From the NCBI GenBank assembly GCA_032716605.1, contig CM064485.1:36046658-36110657 (forward strand): a stretch of 64,000 nucleotides of DNA, in the 5' to 3' direction. Origin of the DNA: Paralithodes platypus (lineage: Eukaryota > Arthropoda > Malacostraca > Decapoda > Lithodidae). The notes beneath the pieces were generated by a model. That model did not search any database, had not been told where the DNA came from, and was given only the letters and a program-made list of their open reading frames with translations. Position numbers and translations under genes: made by a program. How positions within the stretch are numbered: position 1 is the first letter of the stretch; the number at the start of each line of letters is the position of its first letter. Below are positions 55,634-64,000 of this stretch, one piece after another.

Positions 55634-57441
55634 TGTTACGGCTGGATCGGCAATACATATTCGGGATTCTTGATCGTAGGACAGAAATGGCTTAAGTGAC
55701 AACGACACGCTCGATTCCAGTCCCAAATACTATATGCTCCAGACAATAAAAGCACCAACGCCCTACAGAGTTATCGTCTACGGTAACGAGGTACCTTAAC
55801 TCGGCGAAAGTGTACAACAGGGGGTAGGCTATGAGGCTAAACTCCCTCAGACATTTATAGGTTACGTTATTACTAAAGAAATGCAATACTCAAGAAACTA
55901 CGTTAATATTAAGCCTCTAATAATGTAGAATAGAAGCAGGCTAAAGGTATGACAGTGAAATGCTAAATGACAAATGTACACGCCTACTTGAAAGCGCGTG
56001 CACTACAATAACTGTCCCCTACTAACATGCACTAGCATGTAGCATACAAGATGTTCATGATCCAGTAGATACCTAATAATACACATGGGAGGAACATAAA
56101 TAGTAGTCACTTATTATAATAATGAATCTATACTTGGAATAACTAAAAGGTTGCAGGCAACAGTACTGCGCCGGTAGCCTACTACCGCATAGGCTACTTC
56201 GCTTCTCTCACTCTGTCTCCCCTCCGAGTCCGTATGCGCCCTACGCAACAGAACTCCGGACACAGCAGCAAAACGACGGTGCAGTTAATTGATACATGAA
56301 AGTATTAATAGTGTTGTCTTGTGTGTGAGTAATGTGTATTGTAAAGGGTTACATACATATACTTAAAGAGAGCTGCAATGCATAGTAAAATAAAGATATA
56401 TCCCACTCATCATCCCCATGTGTTCTAGCTAGCAGGCCAAGTCACAGGAACAACGATTCCCAGCACCGAAAGCGAGAACCCAGGAGAAGACTGTAGAGAA
56501 CACAAGGACAGATAAATTACGTTACTCTACTATACCGGCACTACGAGCGAGCTGTAGTCTCGGGTACACTCGCTCCTGGCTCGGTATGCAAATCAAGGCT
56601 AAGTCCTCGTCCCTCTACAGACAACTCCTGGGCATGGTCGGGCTCTTACACATGGCACCAGTCTAGTCACAAATGGGATGATGAGCGGGGCATATAACTC
56701 GTGAACATGTAGAACGTTCACCAACTATCCTCATCGAGAAGATCGCTGTTCACATTAACCCCTTAAATCTAATACATGTAAATATATGCTTGTCATAAGA
56801 GTAATACGAGAGATGAGTGCTGAAACTCCTTTAGGACCTCAAGGGAAGGTTATGCATTTAAATAGAGAGAAGAATGAAATGAGAGTAATGTCGTCAGAGA
56901 GAAAGAGTGCAACAGTGAGAAGTTGGGAGAGAGGGCAAGGGATGTTAGAATCTCAAAGGTTCTAGGCAACCTGGTCATGGAACACGCAGCCAGCCTCCAG
57001 GCAGTGTGCTGTACGACAACATGGGCCCAGCCCAGGCAGCGTAGGCAGGCAACAATGGACTACCAACCCTGTCGCGCCTAGCTATAAGCGCAGGGCTGCC
57101 AACCAGTCCATACGTCTGGCAACCGACCCGGCCGGCAGCGTGGCGCGTTGCTACCCTCTTGCTCTGAAGCCTAACTCACTCTCTCTCTCTGAACTCCCAT
57201 TGTCTTATCTATCAACTTCTCTATTGATACTACATATTAAATGGAAGGTCTCGACATGGCTTAAAACAAAACCCACTACTGGTTAGCACATGACGAGACC
57301 TTTGCAGAGATACAAAGAACATAGTTATAAGTTGTCGCACTCAATATACATTGCGGCTGACGGTAGCCAGATCACGGGCGGTACAGTCGAGTACCAAGGA
57401 GTACAATCAGGTTGCGTTGCAAAGCACTGGGGTGCGTCACA
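55634..57441 (-). repeat. 5' LTR of the Gmr1-like element
   Basis: 1,808 bp, the partner of 48160-49965. The element is transcribed leftward, so this LTR should hold the active promoter; I did not find a convincing TATA box position. Confidence 0.93.
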
Positions 57442-59700
57442 ATGCGCATAATCTACAAGAAGTGGTAGCTCAGCTTGAGAAAACGGAGACCAGTCCAACC
57501 ATTGCTAGAGTGGTATTCCAAGTCAGAATATTATTATTACGAGAAGCTAAACAATGAACACATGCCCCCGCATGGCTTCATCATTGTGGAGGCATCGATG
57601 AACCAGCTGTCAATATATAAGAAATTGATGACGCAAATTATGTTCCCTAACTTTGCCCTGAGTTTACCATACCTTCTCTGACAAATACATACACTAGATA
57701 TTTTGGGACCCTTACGACATTCGAGAGTTCACCTCGCAAGAGCAATGCCTATAGTGAGTGATAAGCGTGTGATGGAGAGCCGTGTCTATAGTGAATGACT
57801 AGCTTCCACCCCTGTCATGGCCTTCCCCAATTACGCTATGCCGTTACGATTCTACACGACATATCTATTGTATGCATCGGGGCTGTCTTAGCCCAAGTGC
57901 AAGATGGTTGGGAACACATAATAGCCTGTGCCAGTAGAACTCTCACCAAGCCAAAACAGAACTTCACAACAGCATAAAGGGTATGTATAGGATTAGTCTG
58001 GGCCTTACAGTGCTTACAGTCATACCTCCTTAGTGTAGGAATCGGTTTTTACACCATACCCGAAAGAGGATTTATGGAGCTCCGATCTTACTCTCAACCA
58101 TCTGAACAATTTTACCAACACACCTAAACTTCGTTAAATGCGGAAATAGCCTCACGAAAATATCAAGCCCTGGTGGGGGCACGAACTCTCGACCCTTGGG
58201 TGTGAGGCAGACACCTTACCAGTTAGACCAATAGAGATATCCCACTTGGCCTGGTCGGCTCAGGGTATTTCCGCATCCGAGGTCTGTCTAGGCTAGCCTA
58301 TTTTCACTGACTCTACATTAGTGCCAAATTAACTGTCATCATCACAGACCACAAACTCTTGCAATATTTTTGGCGATCACAAACCAACAAAGCCTTGATT
58401 ACGAGATGGAGGGAAACACTCATCAACATGCAGAATCAGCCATCTAGAATGTCAGACAACAACATTCTGAATAACGCCATGCCAGATGACCGAGTCCAAC
58501 CAGAACCAACTGAACCTCGTCAACGACTATTGCAACAATTCGAGGCCAAATAAAACCCACCATGGATTCCTCATTATTTGGTTAAGAAATTACAAAGGGT
58601 AAGGACCACCTCTACACCATATCAGGACACATAATTTTACCACTAAAAGTAGCACTTGCCGTTCCCCAAAACCTTCATCAGGTAATGGCATACATGTGGG
58701 CCAAACTAAACTAATAACCCTATTAAAGAGCATGTATAGGACCCCCAAACCTTATGCCCTAGCCTAACATGTCATCGAATCATGCCTATCTTACGCCCAC
58801 GGGAATGCCATGATTCAGTCAGCCGGCCCTTCAGGTTCTGTTACCGCCAGCAGACCTTGGGAGCTCCTATCCATGGAAGCCATGGACATACTAAAGACTT
58901 ATAATGGCTACAGATTCATCATAAAGCTTGTCGATACCTACCCAAAATTTGTGGTAGACACAGCAGTAAAAAAAGTAGTGCTGTTGTACACACCCTTTTG
59001 ACAGAGGTATTCCCCTACTTCGGACTTTCCCAGGCAATACAATCCGACAATGCCCCTAAATTCACAGGCAAGATATGGAATGAACTCTCCAAGGTCATTG
59101 GGTACAAGCTATCTCACTCGTCGCCATACTGGCCCCAAGCAAACGTCATATGTGAGAGAAGTAACAAGACCATAGGGAACCAAATACGAACACAACTCGA
59201 TGAACACATAACTAGAAATTGACCATCACATTTGAAAATGATCAAGTGGGGCATAAAGTCAACCCCCAAACGTGATGGATTATCACCTCGCGAGAGAATC
59301 TAAAGAATCACTCCACAACTTCCGCCATTCAGATACCTAGCAACACCTCCCAAACCATCAAATGAGCCAAATATAGGCCTATTTCACATAAAAAATAGAC
59401 TCCGGTACCTACAACAAAACCAAGACCTGCAACAGGTCCCCCCCCCCCTCCCCCACCCCCCACAAAAAAAGAATAAAATAAATAAATATAAATACATAGC
59501 TATATACCATAACCCCCCAGGTAGTAGCTACTAATCTACCACTCAAGGATAAAAGTGAACCTCGGGTTGTATTCCCATTCATGATCTCTAGGTGTCGAAA
59601 TGTTACCAAGTGGTGGTAAACAATCATGGCGAATACAAAATATTCAGAAATCGCCATGTGAAAAGAGTTATAACCGACAAGTAACCAGAAGCACCACAAA
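57442..59700 (+). pseudogene. Decayed plus-strand gypsy pol: RNase H and integrase
   Basis: RNase H is readable at 57870-57977 (GAVLAQVQDG, CASRTLTKPKQNF) and resumes after a 288-bp insertion with TDHKLLQYF (58319-58400). The integrase core follows at 58810-59222: SMEAMDILKTYNGYRF with the first Asp, SDNAPKFTG with the second and VICERSNKTIGN with the Glu, in two frames (58810-59001 and 58998-59222). Near 59600-59690 a GEYKIFRNRHVKR stretch looks like an integrase C-terminal region. RT is absent, probably deleted between 57442 and 57790. The order RNase H then IN is standard gypsy. Several stops; inactive. Confidence 0.7.
58036..58323. mobile_element. Small insertion (about 288 bp with duplication) in RNase H, tRNA-like segment inside
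   Basis: TTAGTG occurs at 58030-58035 and 58318-58323. Leaving out the segment and one copy rejoins the RNase H frame (QSYLLS then AKLTVIITDHK). The insert ends TGTAG...CTACA as short inverted ends. Minus strand 58245-58170 has TTGGTCTAACTGG and GAGAGTTCGTGCCC, weak A- and B-box look-alikes. It could be a SINE or a small DNA transposon. Confidence 0.6.
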
Positions 59701-59744
59701 GTTGATAGCCAATACCATAAGAAAATAAGCCTCAAGGGAACATA

Positions 59745-60180
59745 GTGGAGTTCTACGATCCGCCACCATCACCACCATCTCTGCCCCCATTGACTCCATC
59801 TTCAATACCAACTCCGCCTCCGCCTTCACTTCCTCCATCTCCACGAGTTCCACCACCAACAAACACACCATGCACAAGACCTGGATGTTTGAGTCAACCC
59901 CTAGCCAGGTACGAGACCTTAGCTACTATTGTGTCCACAGACCTTAATGACCCATGCAAAGACAGTCACAGAAGCCTGTCTACCATGCGCTAAAGGCAAA
60001 GACATCATTCACACCCTTGGCCCTCCTGGCACCCTCACAGTAATAAAAAAAAAAATGTATTTGTTGGCCATCGATGTCATGGGCCCGCTTGATGCCATAG
60101 GCTTCCCTAAGCTTCTAAGCTTGCTTTATGCATTGGTTGAGGAAGGGTATATGTCCAAAGATGAGGTGTTTTAGAAGCTG
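59745..60180 (+). pseudogene. Integrase-like fragment, unresolved
   Basis: A Pro/Ser-rich stretch (59745-59993) is followed in another frame (59929-60174) by VTEACLPCAKGKD and MYLLAIDVMGPL. These look like the end of an integrase zinc site (CX2C) and the first catalytic Asp region. The fragment stops at a TAG at 60172. It may be a second gypsy fragment or a rearranged part of the preceding one. Confidence 0.4.
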
Positions 60181-60298
60181 AAATACAACGGAATAACACT
60201 TAGACGTTATTCATAATCTTTGTTGATATATCTTGATATTGAGAGATTCGTCGACGACTCCGTTTACGATATTCTAGATATCTTTATTTTATCTTTAA

Positions 60299-60778
60299 CC
60301 CTTAAAAAGCGGCTCACCATATAAGTCGTATTTAATAAAGCTGGACTATGTGGCGGCGCTCGACATAGGTCGAGTGGCAATTTCAGCACGTAATGTTGCT
60401 GAGAGAGAGAGACAAGTGGTGGCAGGAGACTAGCGAGCGTATGACTGCTCCAGACCACCGCGGCGAACCTACTGACACGAATCTCAGCTCCCTCCTCCCT
60501 CTCTCACTCGCTACATACTGAATTATATGGGGAAAGTACCGAATTACATGCTTTTTGCACTCGCGTTGCACGGTTATTGCAAGAAAACTAGCCATCATAA
60601 AAGGATCGTTATGGTGTCATTCGAAAGCTCTGTTTATGCCCTTTCAGGGATAGGTACTTGTTTTACGTTCTGGGTCTTATTTAGGCATGAAAATGATCAC
60701 GTAAACAGCCCTATTTTGGCTAAAAACACCCCGCTGGGCGGTACATATAAATAAACCGCATAGGCCGCTCTTAAGGTG
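60299..60778 (+). mobile_element. 480-bp TTAA-flanked MITE, copy B
   Basis: TTAA at 60295-60298 and 60779-60782. It has the same length and orientation as copy A at 8941-9420 and differs at scattered bases, mostly near the left end (CCCTTAAAAAGCGGCTC). Confidence 0.85.
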
Positions 60779-60782
60779 TTAA

Positions 60783-61375
60783 TTTACCTTATCCACAACA
60801 TCCATCAGACAGACTCATATTATTATTTTTCACTTCAGACTCAGCCTTATAATAAATGTCGACAACATTCCTTCTCTTGGTTCTACTTCTCTACTTGGTA
60901 TGTAAATCCCTCTTCATAGACTATCTTACTTGATTGTGATACTAAGTGCTTTTCTACTGAGTTATTGCTTGTAAAACTTGTCTTAAGAAATTCAGATGCA
61001 CTCTAATTTATCTACCGGGTATGTATGTATTCTCAATATTATTGCAACCATTATCTCTATTCCGTAAATAAACCTTATACACCGAATTACATGTATCCAT
61101 TCCAGTCTTAGTTCCCAGCTCATTAAGGACCATATGTTCATAGGGTTAAGTTCACGCTGATTTGAATAAACAAATTCTAGCCGGTATTTTACTAACTCCT
61201 ACTTGTAATTCATTGTACGCACTTTCTTTCTCTCTCTCTCTCTTTCTCTGCCTTTAAACACTTTCACAATTTCGTTACCTATCCAAACCTTCTCTCTTTC
61301 TTTTCACACGACACCCTCTTTCAATCCCACCTCTCTTTATTGAGTCAAATATTTAGAGGGCTAGGAAATATTTTG
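60783..61375. other. AT-rich spacer, no gene seen
   Basis: A TC-rich run lies at about 61225-61250. Nothing else is recognised. Confidence 0.55.
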
Positions 61376-61392
61376 TTTCTCTCTCTCTCTCA

Positions 61393-61427
<35 letters not shown>

Positions 61428-61473
61428 ATATATATATTATATATATATATATATATAATATATATTATATATA

Positions 61474-61536
<63 letters not shown>

Positions 61537-61555
61537 CAGTATATATATATATATG
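61376..61555. repeat. (CT)n then (TA)n microsatellite
   Basis: The CT run to about 61412 passes into a TA run to about 61555 with a few breaks. Tyr/Ile-rich translations here are artefacts. Confidence 0.9.
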
Positions 61556-61864
61556 AAAGTTTTGCAAACAGCAAATAATCTTGAGGAATGTCCAGTACTA
61601 TAGTGGAAGCAAAATTCGGCATGGGCATTACAACATGAATGGTTCACAACTTGACTGTGTATGAAAGAAAAGATATCAGAGTGATATTGCATTTAAAGCC
61701 TAGTAGCCTAGCATATGCAGTCAATGTATCCTTTTCTCATATATATATATATATATGTCAGTATTACTTATATCCAGAATAAATAGCATACTTCAATATT
61801 CAAGTCTTGCCATAATTTAGCAATCAAGATAGTGACATTCTTTTGCCGGATAAATAAAATAAAA

Positions 61865-61975
61865 GGTATATATTTATATATTATATTATATTTATATTTA
61901 TATTATATATTATATATTATATTTATATTTATATTTATATATATTATATTTATATATTATTAAAATAAAAGGTAT
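61865..61975. repeat. TATATT/TTATAT repeat
   Basis: Irregular TATATTTA units right up to the LINE start at about 61976; AAAATAAAAGGTATATAT occurs on both sides (61856 and 61963), possibly from repeat slippage. Confidence 0.75.
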
Positions 61976-64000
61976 ATATTAACCCCTGGGGGTTAGGGAA
62001 TAGAATATGCCCCACGTGCCTTCTGCGTGTCGTAAGAGGCGACTAAAGAGGTTGGGTCGGTGGGCTTGCGACCCCCACCCGGAAAAAATATCGAAGCAAG
62101 GAAAAACGAACGAACAGCCTCGGATGCGGACGGAACCAACGTTGACGAACCACGACCGACTAAGGACATGCCTTCGGACATTCTGAGAATGGCTACGTGG
62201 AATGTTAGTGGCATGAATGATGGCACAAAAGAGAGAGAGGTTCTGGAAGTGTTAGTGAATGCCAGGCTGGATGTATGTGGAATGACAGAGACCAAATGGA
62301 AAGGTTCAGATGTGAGAGAGTGGGAGTGTGGAATGGGTGTGTGTGCTGGAGTGAGTGAAGGAACAGCGAGAGAAGGTGCATGTTTGTTTGTAAGTAGCAA
62401 ATGGAAGGAATGTGTAAGAGAGTATGGGTCTGTGGGTTCAAGGATTGTGTGGGTGAGAATGAAAGTAGGAATACAAACGTGGGTGATTGTATGCGTGTAT
62501 GCCCCGACAGAGGATATACTTGAAAGAAAGAAAGAGGAGTTCTGGATGAATGTGGAGGCGTGCCTGGAGAAGTTTGACAAGAACGAAAGAATATTTCTGA
62601 TTGGGGATATGAATGGTAAGGTGGGTGATAGGAAAGTTGAGGGAGTGGTGGGAGGGTGGGGGGTACCATCAGAGGTGAATGGGAATGGTAGTGCACTTGT
62701 GGACGTATGTGTGGGGAGGAGGCTGTGGATAGCCAACACCTTCTTCCGACACAGAATGATCCACAGGTACACGTGGAAACGGATGTTGACGATGAAGGAT
62801 AAGACAGTGGTGGAACGAAAGTCATTGATTGATTATGTATGTGTGGATGAACGAATGAAGAAATCTGTGATGGATGCTAGGGTGTATAGGGGTATTGGAG
62901 GGGGTCTGTCTGATCATTATGTAGTGGTAGCTAAGGTTAGGATACAAAAGAAGTGGGTGAGGAGAGCGGGAGGGAGGCGAGAGGAGGGTGGAATGGTGAG
63001 GAGGGTGGAGAGGTTGCAGGAGGAGGAAATCAGGGAGGAGTACAGGAGAGCAGTGGAAAGACGACTAGGTGGGTTCGACCTGGAAGTTATGGAGGAAGTG
63101 GAGGAGATGAGCAAGGTGTTTAAGGATGAGATCTGTGCAGCATGTGAGGAGGTGTGTGGAGTGAGGAGAAGAGGGAGGGGAGTGAAAGGTACAGCATGGT
63201 GGACAGAAGAGGTACGAATAGCTGTGGAAGAAAAGAAGAAAGCATATAGAGAGTGGTTGGGTAGCAGAGGGAATGAAGATTCCGAGAGACAGAAACGAGC
63301 GAGGTACGTGGAGAGTAAGAGGGTGGTGAAGAGAGTAGTGAAGGAAAGTAAGAGAAGAGTAGATGAGGAATTTGGAAGGAATCTGAGTGTAAAATGGAGG
63401 GAGAGTAAGAAACTGTTCTGGAAAGAAGTCAAGAAAGTTAGGGAAGGTAGCAAGGGAAACAGTAAGGGTGTGAAAGATAAGAATGGGAGAATGCTAGCCG
63501 AGAAGCAAGAGAGAGTCGAAAGATGGAGGGAGTACTTCAGTGAGTTGCTAAATGAAAGGAATGAAGAGCCAGCAAACATAGCTGGATATGGTATGGGAGG
63601 GAGAAGAAGAGAAGTAGTGGAGGAGGAGGTGGGGATCAGGAGGTCAGAAGTGTGGGAAGCCATGAAAAGAGTGAAGTTGGGGAAAGCACCAGGAACAGAT
63701 GGAGTGTGTGGGGAAATGTTGAGGTATGGTGGTGAGATAGTGATAGAATGGGTATGGAAAATGTGCAAACTAGCATGGGAGAAGGGGAGTGCACCCGATG
63801 ACTGGAAGACTGGCATAATAGTCCCCCTATATAAGGGCAAAGGGGAAAGAGGAGTGTGTGGTAACCACCGAGGAATATGTCTTCTAAGCGTAGTAGGGAA
63901 GGTATACAGTAGGGTAGTGATTGAGAGAGTGAGAGTGAGAACGGAGAAATGGATAGGCGACGAGCAGGGAGGTTTTAGGAAGGGAAGAGGATGTGTAGAT
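61976..64000 (+). mobile_element. RTE-like LINE, 5' part, runs off the window edge
   Basis: The element begins near TTAACCCCTGGGGGTTAGGG and continues CCTTCTGCGTGTCGTAAG as in the minus-strand copy at 42335-45470. The rest of the element lies beyond base 64000. It is the least damaged of the RTE-like copies here. Confidence 0.8.
62168..64000 (+). CDS. RTE-like LINE ORF (endonuclease and RT), partial, no stop in window
   Basis: The frame is open without interruption from the first ATG (62168) to the last base, 611 codons, and open upstream to a TAA at 62033. The endonuclease has TWNVSGMND with Asn12, MTETKWKG with Glu42, YAPTED, IGDMNGKVGD and LSDHYVVVA near residue 250. A long Arg, Glu and Lys-rich linker follows. 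The RT begins with GKAPGTDGVCGEML, WKTGIIVPLYKGKG and EQGGFRKGRG at the edge, so the palm with FADD is outside. Because it has no stop inside the window, simple stop-to-stop searches can miss it, while the antisense frames at 61993-62772 and 62917-63840 look long. The conserved motifs show that plus is the sense strand. Confidence 0.88.
   Translation, partial: MPSDILRMATWNVSGMNDGTKEREVLEVLVNARLDVCGMTETKWKGSDVREWECGMGVCAGVSEGTAREGACLFVSSKWKECVREYGSVGSRIVWVRMKVGIQTWVIVCVYAPTEDILERKKEEFWMNVEACLEKFDKNERIFLIGDMNGKVGDRKVEGVVGGWGVPSEVNGNGSALVDVCVGRRLWIANTFFRHRMIHRYTWKRMLTMKDKTVVERKSLIDYVCVDERMKKSVMDARVYRGIGGGLSDHYVVVAKVRIQKKWVRRAGGRREEGGMVRRVERLQEEEIREEYRRAVERRLGGFDLEVMEEVEEMSKVFKDEICAACEEVCGVRRRGRGVKGTAWWTEEVRIAVEEKKKAYREWLGSRGNEDSERQKRARYVESKRVVKRVVKESKRRVDEEFGRNLSVKWRESKKLFWKEVKKVREGSKGNSKGVKDKNGRMLAEKQERVERWREYFSELLNERNEEPANIAGYGMGGRRREVVEEEVGIRRSEVWEAMKRVKLGKAPGTDGVCGEMLRYGGEIVIEWVWKMCKLAWEKGSAPDDWKTGIIVPLYKGKGERGVCGNHRGICLLSVVGKVYSRVVIERVRVRTEKWIGDEQGGFRKGRGCVD

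Larger units (their letters stand above)
48160..57441 (-). mobile_element. Complete Gmr1-like Ty3/gypsy retrotransposon (9,282 bp)
   Basis: LTRs at 48160-49965 and 55634-57441 begin TGTTACGGCTGG and end GCGTCACA. ATGC flanks both ends (48156-48159, 57442-57445), a 4-bp target duplication. By eye the LTRs differ by about seven substitutions and two small indels, about 0.4 percent, so the insertion is recent. A primer-binding site, a polypurine tract and one full-length Gag-Pol frame (50254-55392) are all present. Domain order is Gag, PR, IN, RT, RNase H. No frame for an envelope protein is seen. It is inserted in an old plus-strand gypsy element. Confidence 0.93.

Noticed and set aside
62917..63840. 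Long minus-strand frame (307 codons), with a companion at 61993-62772
   Set aside because: It is antisense to the RTE-like endonuclease/RT frame. Its Ser, Pro, Leu and His-rich content comes from reading Arg, Glu and Gly codons backwards, and the same artefact appears opposite the copies at 42335-45470 and 18136-19642.

Overview
The window is transposon-dense animal DNA, and I see no host gene I can defend. The CR1-type LINE relics with a 3' tail of the ACATAAGA type, RTE-like LINEs with tetranucleotide tails, TTAA-targeting MITEs, long trinucleotide microsatellites and Ty3/gypsy elements together suggest an arthropod, most likely a decapod crustacean. That assignment is inference, not proof.

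Layout, left half. 1-3 kb is AT-rich spacer with a 222-bp palindromic MITE. 3-8.2 kb is a nearly complete CR1-like LINE: repeated 5' leader, ORF1 with an SGNH-esterase domain, ORF2 with endonuclease and reverse transcriptase. Its ORF2 is split only by a 641-bp TTAA-flanked MITE, and removing that MITE leaves one open frame. 8.5-9.7 kb is a three-deep stack of TTAA-flanked MITEs. 9.7-10.2 kb looks like a tRNA-headed SINE. 10.2-16.8 kb has no recognisable gene. 16.8-22 kb holds a decayed CR1 copy and two 5'-truncated RTE-like LINEs placed head to head.

Middle. 22-36 kb is a nest built on an old minus-strand Ty3/gypsy element of ordinary domain order. It is broken by two TTAA elements near 24.5-25.5 kb, by a 7.95-kb second LTR retrotransposon (25959-33906) and by an inverted second copy of the 641-bp MITE. 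37-42 kb is tandem repeats: a 34-bp minisatellite, about 700 bp of ATC-type repeat, and an array of about 560-bp units full of TGACCT half-sites that resemble nuclear-receptor binding sites. 42.3-45.5 kb is an RTE-like LINE inserted in a SINE-like repeat.

Right half. A decayed plus-strand gypsy element (about 47.2-59.7 kb) is split by a complete 9,282-bp LTR retrotransposon at 48160-57441. That element has nearly identical LTRs, a 4-bp target duplication and one uninterrupted 1,712-codon Gag-Pol frame in the order Gag, protease, integrase, reverse transcriptase, RNase H. This order, and a SCAN-like capsid region, mark it as Gmr1-like. The smaller element at 25959-33906 is a deleted relative. 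The window ends in the 5' two-thirds of an RTE-like LINE (61976 to the edge) whose frame is still open at base 64000.

The elements do not form a pathway. They are layered insertions, and the breaks and target duplications give a relative order of events.
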